Counted from the stretch's first letter, positions 1 to 7,890 are shown. The stretch is DNA of 14,182 nt from an uncultured Prevotella sp. (GCA_934217675.1 CAKQCV010000059.1:1-14182), one strand, 5' to 3'. Numbers and translations: made by a program. Notes: generated by a model not told the origin, from the sequence alone.

Positions 1-75
1 GGATTAAGGAGCCGGCAGACTGCGCTCCGCATGCTTACGTACCATTCCAACCCGCTGTCAAATCCAGTCAACCCC
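1..75 (-). ncRNA. ssrA: tmRNA, 5' part (runs off the left edge)
   Basis: tmRNA rescues ribosomes stalled on broken mRNAs by acting first as an alanyl-tRNA and then as a short message. Read on the minus strand from 75, the sequence begins GGGGTTGACTGGATTTGACA. This matches the GGGG acceptor strand and the D-loop-like GGATT(T/C)GAC block that begins bacterial tmRNAs. It continues with GGTACGTAAGCATGC and then a GGAGC...GCTCC stem followed by TTAATCC. That is the position and shape of the pseudoknot 1 region (compare GGTGCATGCC in E. coli, from memory). The tag-peptide reading frame and the 3' half lie outside the window. The mature 5' end at 75 is inferred from the GGGG acceptor strand. A leader of roughly 30 bases would separate it from the predicted transcription start and would be removed by RNase P. 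Confidence 0.85.
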
Positions 76-110
76 GAATTTAGCGCTTTATATAAAATGA
101 TAACGCACTG

Positions 111-141
111 CAAAGGTATAGATTAATCGTGATATGTCAAA
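111..141 (-). promoter_or_regulatory. Leftward Bacteroidetes-type promoter for ssrA
   Basis: On the minus strand there is TTTG (complement of CAAA at 138-141), a 19-base spacer, and TACCTTTG (complement of 111-118). This fits the known Bacteroidetes housekeeping promoter, a -33 TTTG and a -7 TAnnTTTG about 19-21 bases apart. Transcription would start around 104-106, some 30 bases before the mature tmRNA end at 75. The match is seen directly; activity is inferred. Confidence 0.75.
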
Positions 142-181
142 ATGTTTTGTACTTTTTAATCTGAATATTATAAAAAAATGC

Positions 182-189
182 TACCTTTG
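182..189 (+). promoter_or_regulatory. Rightward -7 box for the polysaccharide operon
   Basis: TACCTTTG at 182-189 matches the Bacteroidetes -7 consensus TAnnTTTG and lies about 60 bases before the first gene of the operon. No TTTG sits 19-21 bases upstream; the nearest is at 146-149, 32 bases away. The promoter therefore has a poor -33 element and may be weak or need an activator. I see no invertible-repeat structure that would suggest phase variation. Confidence 0.55.
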
Positions 190-250
190 CATGACTTATG
201 CAATAAAAAAGAATAATTGCGGTTATTAATAAGTAATAAAATTTAAAGAA

Positions 251-892
251 GTGAGCAAACAAACAATAAATGAGGTTGACGGCCTTGACTGTAGCCATGA
301 TGCAATGGGAATATGGCAAAGAGTAGTGAAGAGGCTCTTTGATATAGTTTTCTCTCTTGCAGGGTTAATTCTATTATCTCCATTATATCTGGTAATTGCT
401 ATTATGCTGAAAAAACAAAAAAATGGTCCTGTGATATTTTCGCAAGAACGTATAGGATATGGTGGAAAACCTTTTATAATATATAAATTCCGCACTATGA
501 GTGAACCGGAAACTGAACCGCAGTTGATAGCAAAATGTTCGGAAGGACAGTCGACAAAGACTGAGCGCTTCTTGCGTGAGCATCATCTTGACGAGTTGCC
601 GCAATTGTGGAATGTCCTGAAAGGGGATATGTCGTTTGTCGGTCCGCGTCCGGAGCGTAAATTTTATATAGACAAAATAATGGAACATGATAAAAGTTAT
701 ACGCTGATATATGAGATGCGTCCGGGATTGACATCTGAGGCAACGCTATATAATGGCTATACGGATACTATGGAAAAGATGCTCATACGTTTGCGTATGG
801 ATACAGACTATTTGAAAAAACGCTCGTTGGCTCTTGATGCCAGTATCGTGGCAAAGACATTCATGAGTATTGTCAGTGGAAAGAAATTTTAA
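251..892 (+). CDS. Initiating sugar phosphotransferase (small phosphoglycosyltransferase)
   Basis: It probably transfers a sugar phosphate from a nucleotide sugar to undecaprenyl phosphate on the inner face of the cytoplasmic membrane, the first step of repeat-unit assembly. The 213-residue product is a short, PglC-like member of the bacterial sugar transferase family. A basic patch and one hydrophobic segment at about 25-52 contain the Ser43-Pro44 pair that makes the membrane re-entrant turn in this class. These are followed by a KFRTM block (79-83), the catalytic Asp114-Glu115 in HLDELPQLWNVLKGDMSFVG, GPRPE (131-135), and RPGLTSEATLYNG (157-169). The start is a GTG after an A-rich stretch. 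An in-frame ATG at 305 would give 195 residues, closer to the usual length, so the start is uncertain. The sugar cannot be told from sequence. It is the first gene of the operon, 31 bases before the export gene. Confidence 0.88.
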   Translation: MSKQTINEVDGLDCSHDAMGIWQRVVKRLFDIVFSLAGLILLSPLYLVIAIMLKKQKNGPVIFSQERIGYGGKPFIIYKFRTMSEPETEPQLIAKCSEGQSTKTERFLREHHLDELPQLWNVLKGDMSFVGPRPERKFYIDKIMEHDKSYTLIYEMRPGLTSEATLYNGYTDTMEKMLIRLRMDTDYLKKRSLALDASIVAKTFMSIVSGKKF

Positions 893-923
893 TAAAAATA
901 CTAATAGAAATACAGCTTTCAAC

Positions 924-3500
924 ATGAAAAAATATATTATCGCATTTTTCCTTTCGGTTTTAATGCCAATGGCGGCATTGGCACAGTCTATGACTGATGA
1001 GCAGGTTATGAAATTTGTAGTTAAGGAGCATAATTCTGGCACGTCTCAAGCGCAGATAGTGACAAAGTTGATGCAAAATGGCGTCAATATTGAACAAATC
1101 CGGCGCGTAAGGAAAAAGTATGAACGTGTTGTCAAAGAGCAAGGACTTGGCGCTGTGTCTGGTTCAACAAGTGGCAAAAATGATACACGATTGAGAACAG
1201 GCAAGAAAAAAGGAACTGGTAATGATGATGATAATATAGACGACAACAGGTCTGAGTATGAGTCGCAGTATCGTATAAAAGATGGAAGAAAAAATAATTC
1301 TTCGGTTGGAGTTTATAACGATACAAATGAAGACTGGGTGGATATGCGCAATGAACTCGATGAGTTTGTTCCTGACACTGCGGCAATGCTGAACAAGTTG
1401 TTGGCAGAGAAGACAAAGAAAAAGGTTTTTGGACGCAATATATTTAATAACAAAAATCTTACTTTTGAACCAAATATGAATATAGCAACACCACAGAACT
1501 ATCGTCTTGGTCCGGGTGATGCTGTATTTATTGATATTTACGGTGCATCACAGAAGACTGTGGAAAGTTCTGTTTCTCCAGACGGGTATGTAACGATTGA
1601 AGGGTATGGACCAGTGCAAGTGAGTGGTTTGACTGTAAGTCAGGCAAATGCAAAGCTGCGCTCAACATTGGGTTCCAGATATAGTAGCTCAAAGATAAGG
1701 CTTTCTGTTGGCGAAACTCGCTCGATAATGGTTAATGTTATGGGAGAAGTCAAAGCTCCTGGTACTTATACTCTGTCGGCTTTTGCTACTGTGTTCCATG
1801 CTTTGTATATGGCTGGTGGAACTAACGACCTTGGAACATTGCGTAATATAAAGGTGTATAGAAACAATCGGTTGGTTTCGGTCGTTGATATATATGATTA
1901 TATGTTGAACGGTAAACTTACGGGTAACGTGAGACTTGCAGACAATGATGTTATCGTTGTTGGTCCGTATGATTGTTTGGTTAATATCACAGGAAAGGTA
2001 AAACGTCCGATGTGGTATGAAATGAAAAAGAACGAAAGTGTTGGTTCTGTGCTTAAATATGCAGGAGGATTTACAGGTGATGCTTATACAAAATCTGTAA
2101 GAGTGGTAAGAAAAACTGGCAAGGAATATTCTGTATACAACGTAGACGAGTTTGACATGAGCGCATTCCATATTAGCGACGAAGATTCAATTAGTGTTGA
2201 TTCAATCTTGCCACGTTTCGCAAATATGATAGAGGTGAAAGGTGCGGTATTCCGTCCTGGAATGTATCAGGTTGGTGGCGATATAAATAGTGTGCGCACT
2301 TTGATCGAACATGCCGACGGATTGAAGGAAGAGGCGTTTACTGCTCGTGCCGTGATGCACAGAATGAAGAAAGACCGCACTCTTGAGGTATTGCCTGTAG
2401 ACGTGGAGGGTATTCTGTCGGGTAAGGTTGCAGATATGCCTATGCAGCCAAATGACGTGCTCTTTATTCCAACCAAGCAAGAGCTGATGGAAGAACAGAC
2501 TATAACCATTCATGGAGAGGTTAATTATCCTGGTATATACAAATATGCTTCAAATGAAACTCTTGAAGATTTCGTTCTTCAGGCTGGAGGCTTGAAAAAT
2601 TCAGCTTCAACAGTTAAAGTGGATGTGGCACGTAGAATTGTAAATCCAAAGGCTCTGACCAATGATTCTATTATAGCAAAGACCTATTCTTTCTCTCTGA
2701 AGGATGGTTTTGTTATTGATGGCAAATCTGGATTTGAACTTATGCCGTTTGATGAGGTGTATGTGCGCAAAAGTCCGGGCTTCTACAAGCAGCAGAATAT
2801 TATTGTTGACGGCGAGGTGATGTTTAGCGGCACTTATACGCTGTCTAAGAAAAACACAAGACTTAGTGATGTTATCAAGGCTGCTGGCGGAATAAATGAC
2901 AGAGGATATGCCGCAGGTGCAACATTGGTTAGAAAGATTAATGAAAGCGAGCGTAAACGCTTGGAAGCTGCAAAGAAAATGGCTCTTGAACAGTATGAAA
3001 CTGTTGCTGCCGAAGAGGCTGCACGTACTGGTCAGAAAATAGATATGTCTAACAGTGAACGTATAAAGAAATTCCAAATAGAAGATACTTACTCTATTGG
3101 TATTGAACTTGACAAGGCTCTTGCAAATCCTGGCAGTGATGCGGATATCGTGCTTAGGGAAGGTGACAGAATTGTTGTACCGCAGTATACTGGAACTGTT
3201 AAGATAAATGGTGAGGTGATGTATCCAAATACCGTAGGTTATGTTAAGGGTAAGAAAGCAAGTTATTATATCGACCAGGCTGGAGGATATGGTAACAAGG
3301 CAAAGAAGCGCCAGTCGTATATTATATATATGAATGGTACGGTGGCAAAGGTTTCTCACAATGCTAAACCTATGCCTGGTTGTGAAATTGTGGTTCCTGC
3401 CAAGGCTACTACAAAGATGAGTGTTGCCGAGACTATGACTATTGGTACTTCAGTGGCTTCTATTGCAACAATGATTGCAACGTTGGCTAATATACTGTAA
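924..3500 (+). CDS. Outer-membrane polysaccharide export protein (Wza family, SLBB repeats)
   Basis: This is the probable periplasmic and outer-membrane channel for the finished polymer. I chose the ATG at 924 rather than the upstream ATG at 870. It yields a clean signal peptide (MKK, a hydrophobic core, then AALA-QS) and removes an overlap with the previous gene. The 858-residue product has no cysteine at the cleavage site, so it does not look like a lipoprotein, unlike E. coli Wza (about 380 residues). After a small helical N-terminal region comes an Asp/Lys-rich linker, then the polysaccharide export domain from about residue 191 (YRLGPGD). Six SLBB-like repeats follow, beginning near 268, 352, 433, 525, 624 and 757, each with a G-x-V-x-x-P/S-G-x-Y-like turn and an AGG-like end. 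The last 27 residues are hydrophobic and could be the membrane-spanning helix of the pore. The family call is firm; the repeat borders are by eye. Confidence 0.93.
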   Translation: MKKYIIAFFLSVLMPMAALAQSMTDEQVMKFVVKEHNSGTSQAQIVTKLMQNGVNIEQIRRVRKKYERVVKEQGLGAVSGSTSGKNDTRLRTGKKKGTGNDDDNIDDNRSEYESQYRIKDGRKNNSSVGVYNDTNEDWVDMRNELDEFVPDTAAMLNKLLAEKTKKKVFGRNIFNNKNLTFEPNMNIATPQNYRLGPGDAVFIDIYGASQKTVESSVSPDGYVTIEGYGPVQVSGLTVSQANAKLRSTLGSRYSSSKIRLSVGETRSIMVNVMGEVKAPGTYTLSAFATVFHALYMAGGTNDLGTLRNIKVYRNNRLVSVVDIYDYMLNGKLTGNVRLADNDVIVVGPYDCLVNITGKVKRPMWYEMKKNESVGSVLKYAGGFTGDAYTKSVRVVRKTGKEYSVYNVDEFDMSAFHISDEDSISVDSILPRFANMIEVKGAVFRPGMYQVGGDINSVRTLIEHADGLKEEAFTARAVMHRMKKDRTLEVLPVDVEGILSGKVADMPMQPNDVLFIPTKQELMEEQTITIHGEVNYPGIYKYASNETLEDFVLQAGGLKNSASTVKVDVARRIVNPKALTNDSIIAKTYSFSLKDGFVIDGKSGFELMPFDEVYVRKSPGFYKQQNIIVDGEVMFSGTYTLSKKNTRLSDVIKAAGGINDRGYAAGATLVRKINESERKRLEAAKKMALEQYETVAAEEAARTGQKIDMSNSERIKKFQIEDTYSIGIELDKALANPGSDADIVLREGDRIVVPQYTGTVKINGEVMYPNTVGYVKGKKASYYIDQAGGYGNKAKKRQSYIIYMNGTVAKVSHNAKPMPGCEIVVPAKATTKMSVAETMTIGTSVASIATMIATLANIL

Positions 3501-3510
3501 AATGTTGTGT

Positions 3511-3517
3511 AAGGAGG
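3511..3517 (+). promoter_or_regulatory. Strong Shine-Dalgarno sequence
   Basis: AAGGAGG stands four bases before the ATG at 3522. It is a near-perfect complement to the 16S anti-Shine-Dalgarno, and no other gene in the window has anything like it. It firmly fixes the start of the acyltransferase gene. Confidence 0.6.
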
Positions 3518-3521
3518 ACGA

Positions 3522-4199
3522 ATGCAGTACTTTTTTGAGAAAATATTATCGATACCAAAGTCTTTCTACTTATGTGTAAAGCTAATGCCGTTAAGGCAAG
3601 CTTTGCATATACCTATAATGGTTAGATATAATTGCAAAATAAAATCATTAAAAGGATGTGTAAAATTCTTTGCGCCAGTTAGACCGATGATGATGACTGT
3701 TGGATTTGAAAGCGTTGGCATTTTCGATAAAAAATATGAACGTAGTATTGTTCAGATTGATGGTACGCTTGAGCTTGGCTCAGGGAAGGTTATGGTTGGG
3801 CAAGGTGGTAAACTTTGCATTATGAGTGGTGGTACTCTATCTTTTGACGGTAAGTTTGAAAACTCGGCAATGATTGAGATTATCTGTAAAAATAACATTT
3901 CTATAGGAAAGAATGTTCTTACCAGTTGGGATATTTTAATGATGGATACCGATTTTCATCAGACAAAAAATGTTTGTGATATGACTCGCAACTGTGCAGA
4001 TGGAAAAATTGTTATAGGTGATGATGTATGGATAGGTGCAAGGTGTGTTGTGTTAAAGAATTCTGCAATACCAAAAGGATGTGTAGTTGGGGCTAATACA
4101 ACTGTAAACAAGTCATTTTCTGAAGAAAATTGTTTGTTGGTTGGATATCCTGCAGAAGTAAAAAAACATGATATAACAAGAGTAAAAGAAAATGAGTGA
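3522..4199 (+). CDS. Hexapeptide-repeat O-acyltransferase
   Basis: It probably moves an acetyl (or other acyl) group from acyl-CoA to a sugar hydroxyl of the repeat unit in the cytoplasm. The 225-residue protein has the imperfect hexapeptide pattern of a left-handed beta-helix. The clearest turns run from 163 to about 195 (IVIGDDVWIGARCVV, then IPKGCVVGANTTV). His146 in MDTDFHQ occupies the usual place of the catalytic base. The C-terminal GYPAEV is typical of the fold, where the common form is G-x-PA. The first 60 residues are basic and less conserved and may hold the acceptor or a membrane surface. It begins 21 bases after the export gene, and its last 8 bases overlap the flippase gene, which suggests coupled translation. 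The acceptor sugar is unknown. An N-acyltransferase on an amino sugar is the main alternative. Confidence 0.85.
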   Translation: MQYFFEKILSIPKSFYLCVKLMPLRQALHIPIMVRYNCKIKSLKGCVKFFAPVRPMMMTVGFESVGIFDKKYERSIVQIDGTLELGSGKVMVGQGGKLCIMSGGTLSFDGKFENSAMIEIICKNNISIGKNVLTSWDILMMDTDFHQTKNVCDMTRNCADGKIVIGDDVWIGARCVVLKNSAIPKGCVVGANTTVNKSFSEENCLLVGYPAEVKKHDITRVKENE

Positions 4200-5529
4200 T
4201 TGTATGACAATGGTTGAAGACAGAAATAAAATACTTAAAACAAATATCCTTATTTCTGCTATATTGAAGATTATTGGTCTTGGTACTTCTTTATTGATAG
4301 TACCGGTGACCATAAAATATTTGGATAGTGAGGTCTATGGAATTTGGATGACCATGACATCAGTCCTGTTTTGGATAGGCGGTTTTGATATAGGCTTGGG
4401 TAATGGTATGCGTAATTACCTTACCGAAGCCATATCAAAGCAAAATTATGCATTAGGACGTAAATATATCAGTACAACTTTCTTGCTGTTGAGTATCATT
4501 GCTTTATTATTGTTGTTGATTGGATTCGTAGCAATATCGCAGATGAATTTTTGTGAATTCTTCAATACACAATCTGTAGAAAATGTAGATTTGCGAAGTG
4601 CAATGTTTATAGCTGTAGGGTTCACTCTTGTTAACTTTGTTGTTAAGAATATCGGATTTATATATGTTGCAATGCAGAAATATGCAGTTAATGATTTTCT
4701 TAATGTTTCGGCAAATGTTATATCTCTTGGAATAATATTTGTCTTGACTAAAGTGACAAGCGGAAATTTGCTGTATGTTGTATTGGCTTATACTTCGACA
4801 AGTTGTTTGGCTTTCGTCTTGGCTGCTATACCTTTATTCAGAAAACATCCGGAATTGAAACCGTCGATAAAATTTTTTGATAAGAATCTAAGTAGGGAAA
4901 TAATAGGTAAGGGTATAGGTTTTTTCGTAATTCAAATAACAAGTTGTATTGTTCTTTTTGGAGCTGCAAATATTTTCATTACACAGTATTGTGGACCGGA
5001 AAGTGTTACTACATACAATATAGCATATAAATACTTTAATTTGGAAATAATAGGTTATACAATAATCCTTGCTCCAATGTGGAATGCTTATACAGATGCT
5101 TATGTAAAAGGTGATATGTTATGGGTTGAAAAAACTTTTAAAAGAGCTTTGAACTTTTGGGTATTATCTGTTGCCGCAGGAATTTTGATGCTTCTTTGTT
5201 GCCGTTTCTTTTATGAGCTATGGATTGGTGATAAGGTGCAGATTCCGTTGTCGGTATCTGTATGTACATTTATATATGTTTGTATGTTTAATATTAACAA
5301 TTGTGCTACATATCTGATAAATGGCTTTAATAAAATTCGTGTACAGATTATTACATCCTTGTTCTTTACAATTCTGTATGTATTGGTAGTGCCAATATTT
5401 GGACGAAAACAAGGTATAGAGGGTATCGTTCTGGCAATGGCTGCAAGTTACTTTATGATGGCGGTGATTCATTTATATCAGTGTCGCCTTTTGATAAAGA
5501 AAAAAGCTAATGGTATATGGAATAAGTAG
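4192..5529 (+). CDS. wzx: Lipid-linked repeat-unit flippase (Wzx type)
   Basis: It is predicted to flip the undecaprenyl-diphosphate-linked oligosaccharide across the inner membrane. The 445-residue product is almost entirely hydrophobic and appears to have about 12-14 membrane spans. An early conserved segment (YLDSEVYGIWMTMTS, then GGFDIGLGNGMRNYL at about 57-71) is characteristic of the polysaccharide flippase branch of the MOP superfamily. The D-x-GLGNGMRN motif in particular is common in the Bacteroidetes and Gram-positive members. The start codon overlaps the end of the acyltransferase gene by 8 bases. A second in-frame ATG at 4204 is possible. Being next to glycosyltransferases, a chain-length protein and a polymerase supports Wzx over a drug exporter. 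The length is normal for the family. Confidence 0.9.
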   Translation: MSDCMTMVEDRNKILKTNILISAILKIIGLGTSLLIVPVTIKYLDSEVYGIWMTMTSVLFWIGGFDIGLGNGMRNYLTEAISKQNYALGRKYISTTFLLLSIIALLLLLIGFVAISQMNFCEFFNTQSVENVDLRSAMFIAVGFTLVNFVVKNIGFIYVAMQKYAVNDFLNVSANVISLGIIFVLTKVTSGNLLYVVLAYTSTSCLAFVLAAIPLFRKHPELKPSIKFFDKNLSREIIGKGIGFFVIQITSCIVLFGAANIFITQYCGPESVTTYNIAYKYFNLEIIGYTIILAPMWNAYTDAYVKGDMLWVEKTFKRALNFWVLSVAAGILMLLCCRFFYELWIGDKVQIPLSVSVCTFIYVCMFNINNCATYLINGFNKIRVQIITSLFFTILYVLVVPIFGRKQGIEGIVLAMAASYFMMAVIHLYQCRLLIKKKANGIWNK

Positions 5530-5541
5530 AAAATAATAAGT

Positions 5542-6792
5542 ATGGCAAACAAGATAAGTGTTATAACGGTCGTATATAATGATGTTGCTAACATCAGAAA
5601 GACAATTGAGAGCTTCTTTTCACAAACATGGGAAGATAAGGAACTTATTGTCATAGATGGTGGTAGTACGGATGGTACGGTTGACATAATAAAAAAATAT
5701 TCGGACAGGCTTGGATATTGGTGCTCAGAGAAGGATAAAGGCGTGTATGATGCAATGAATAAAGGAGTAATGCATGCTACAGGAGATTGGGTAAATATTC
5801 TTAATTGTGGCGATGAATATTGTTCGAATACTTCTCTTAGTGATGCTATGAATAATTGCTGCGTTGATGAAGCAGATATTATTTATGGAAATTCTATTCG
5901 TCGGCAACTTGGGCATACTATCAATGATATTGCTTCAAATGACATAACGGGACTTGACTATGCTCCAATCTACAGGCATGGCTCTTCATTGGTAAGAACA
6001 CAAATCCATAAGGATAATCTATTTGATCTTTCAAAAAAGAAAAAATATGGATATGCGCTTGATTGGTTTTTGATATATTGCTTATACAAGAAGAATTTCC
6101 GATTTGTCAAAACAGATGCTTTTATTGAGACTTATGAAGTGGATGGTATGTCAAATCATCCAATAAAAAGCTCATGGCTGAATTATAAAATAGTGACAAG
6201 TGATGGAATAACATTTAAGAAAGTACTAAAGTTTATTATAGCTTTTGTCCTTGCTGTTCTTACTCATGGACCTTTGTACAAAGTTTTGAGGACTTTTGTC
6301 TTGGAAACATATACAAATACTATACTTTCGCATGTCCCAGTATGGCAGTTGAGACGTTTTGCCCTTAGACTTATACGGATGAAATCAGGAAAAGGTACTT
6401 ACATAAATAGACATTGCTATTTTATGGATCCAAACAGACTAAGTATAGGGAAGTATAGTCATATAAATAGAATGTGCACACTTGATGCTAGAGGTGGACT
6501 TTATATTGGAGATAGTGTTTCTGTTTCGCATGGAGTGATGCTTATGACTGGTAGTCATGATATAAATGCCGTAAATTTCCCTGTAAACTACAAACCTATA
6601 AATATAGAAGACTATGTTTGGATTGGTTGTGGAGCAATTGTATTACAAAATGTAACAATAGGAAAGGGAGCAGTTATTGCTGCGGGATCTGTTGTTACAA
6701 AAGATGTTCCTCCGTATACTGTTGTTGGTGGTATTCCAGCAAAAATAATAGGTAAGAGAAATGAAAATTTAGATTATAAATGTGAACCATAG
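5542..6792 (+). CDS. Fused GT2 glycosyltransferase and hexapeptide acyltransferase
   Basis: One 416-residue chain carries two enzyme domains. Residues 4 to about 205 form a family-2 (GT-A) glycosyltransferase. It has SVITVVYND at the first strand, the nucleotide-binding [10 protein letters not shown] (37-46), [13 protein letters not shown] (63-75), LNCGDEY (87-93) in place of the usual LNSDD metal motif, and ALDWF (172-176) as the likely catalytic-base region. A hydrophobic stretch at 226-241 and a basic amphipathic region to about 280 link it to a left-handed beta-helix acyltransferase (about 283-405). That domain has GSHD (337-340, likely catalytic His339), [20 protein letters not shown] and GGIPAKIIG, most like the WcaF/maltose acetyltransferase group. 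No frameshift or stop separates the halves. The likely role (inference) is adding a sugar and acylating it or a neighbouring residue at the membrane. Donor, acceptor and acyl group are unknown. Confidence 0.88.
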   Translation: MANKISVITVVYNDVANIRKTIESFFSQTWEDKELIVIDGGSTDGTVDIIKKYSDRLGYWCSEKDKGVYDAMNKGVMHATGDWVNILNCGDEYCSNTSLSDAMNNCCVDEADIIYGNSIRRQLGHTINDIASNDITGLDYAPIYRHGSSLVRTQIHKDNLFDLSKKKKYGYALDWFLIYCLYKKNFRFVKTDAFIETYEVDGMSNHPIKSSWLNYKIVTSDGITFKKVLKFIIAFVLAVLTHGPLYKVLRTFVLETYTNTILSHVPVWQLRRFALRLIRMKSGKGTYINRHCYFMDPNRLSIGKYSHINRMCTLDARGGLYIGDSVSVSHGVMLMTGSHDINAVNFPVNYKPINIEDYVWIGCGAIVLQNVTIGKGAVIAAGSVVTKDVPPYTVVGGIPAKIIGKRNENLDYKCEP

Positions 6793-6804
6793 TAAATATA
6801 AAAT

Positions 6805-7890
6805 ATGAAAGAGATTGATTTGTTAAGTATGGCTGGAAAAATATTTTCCAATAAGAAATCATTAATAATATCACTTGTGTCAGGTGCCGTTGCTGGTGTA
6901 GTGATAGCCTTGTCTATTCCAAAGCAATTTACATCCTCTGTTGTATTAGCTCCTGAAATGTCATCAGGTGGCTTAGGACTTTCTGACAATCTTGCCGATA
7001 TGGCATCTTCTTTCGGGATAGATATTTCTTCTGCCGGTAAGAATATGGATGCTCTTTATCCTGAGATTTATCCTGAGATATTGTCTTCGTATGATTTTAT
7101 AAGTACTTTGTTTCCTATTGAGGTAAGATTGAAAAATGATCCTACTTTACGTACATATTATGATCATTTGTTGAAAGATACAAAATTCCCGTTTTGGGAT
7201 TACCCAAAATTGTGGTTGGAAAAGTTGAAATCGAAGCAAGATATTGCAGATATGAAGAAACCTGCAAAACCTGATCCTTTTCGTGCTTCAAAGATAGAGC
7301 TTGATGTATGTAGTGTTGTAGGAGAGAATGTAAGTTGCTTGATAGACAAGAAAACGAGTGTGATACTTATTTCTGTTACAGATCAGGATCCAATGGTAGC
7401 TGCAATTGTTGCAGATACCATACAGAGTCGTTTGCAGTATTATATAACAGAATATCGAACTAAAAAAGCCAAGAATGATTTGAAGTATTACACGAAGCTA
7501 TATCGAGATGCAAAGGGAGAATATCTCAAAGCACAGAAAAAATATGCTTCGTTTTGTGATGCCAACCAAGATGTAATATTGGAAAGTTTCCAGGCAAAAC
7601 GCGATGAGTTGGAAAACGATATGCAGACAGCTTTTACATTGATGACCCAAATGTCAACACAAGTTCAGAATGCAAGAGCAAAGATACAGGAAAGAACACC
7701 TGCATATACAATGATTCAATCTCCGAAGATGGCATATAAACCATCAAGCATGCCGAGATTAATGATTATTATTATAACTGTATTTATTGCCATAATGATA
7801 AATGCTTTATGGGTTCTTTTCTTGAAGGATGTTTTGAGGAAGAAGAAGTCGTTTGTAACATCAGATGGAGATACATCTCTGACTGCATAA
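6805..7890 (+). CDS. wzz: Wzz-like chain-length determinant, no kinase domain
   Basis: This inner-membrane polysaccharide co-polymerase probably sets polymer length by acting with the polymerase. The 361-residue protein has the standard layout of two membrane segments (about 19-38 and 319-340) enclosing a large periplasmic domain. The N-terminal half of that domain holds the conserved SSVVLAPEM region. A long helical, charged region at about 205-300 is likely coiled coil. The second membrane segment is preceded by the proline-rich SPKMAYKPSSMPR (306-318), which is typical of the family. Only about 20 residues follow it, with no Walker A/B motif or tyrosine cluster, so this is not a Wzc-type autokinase. 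The short YPEIYPEI repeat near 65 is common in Bacteroidetes members as I remember them. It begins 12 bases after the previous gene. The family assignment is confident. Confidence 0.9.
   Translation: MKEIDLLSMAGKIFSNKKSLIISLVSGAVAGVVIALSIPKQFTSSVVLAPEMSSGGLGLSDNLADMASSFGIDISSAGKNMDALYPEIYPEILSSYDFISTLFPIEVRLKNDPTLRTYYDHLLKDTKFPFWDYPKLWLEKLKSKQDIADMKKPAKPDPFRASKIELDVCSVVGENVSCLIDKKTSVILISVTDQDPMVAAIVADTIQSRLQYYITEYRTKKAKNDLKYYTKLYRDAKGEYLKAQKKYASFCDANQDVILESFQAKRDELENDMQTAFTLMTQMSTQVQNARAKIQERTPAYTMIQSPKMAYKPSSMPRLMIIIITVFIAIMINALWVLFLKDVLRKKKSFVTSDGDTSLTA

Noticed and set aside
1..250. Integration site of a mobile element at ssrA
   Set aside because: Elements usually integrate at the 3' end of tmRNA genes; the window holds the 5' end and shows no integrase or att-like repeats.
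870..923. Upstream ATG at 870 as the start of the export protein
   Set aside because: It would overlap the previous gene by 23 bases and bury the signal peptide behind 18 polar residues; the ATG at 924 gives a normal secreted start.
1689..2171. Open frame of 160 codons on the minus strand inside the export gene
   Set aside because: Antisense shadow with no domain, no supporting promoter or start context.
2607..3359. Long open frame of 250 codons on the minus strand inside the export gene
   Set aside because: It is wholly antisense to a well-supported gene, has no recognisable domain and an odd composition rich in Ile, Ser, His and Cys, as expected from the reverse of biased codons.
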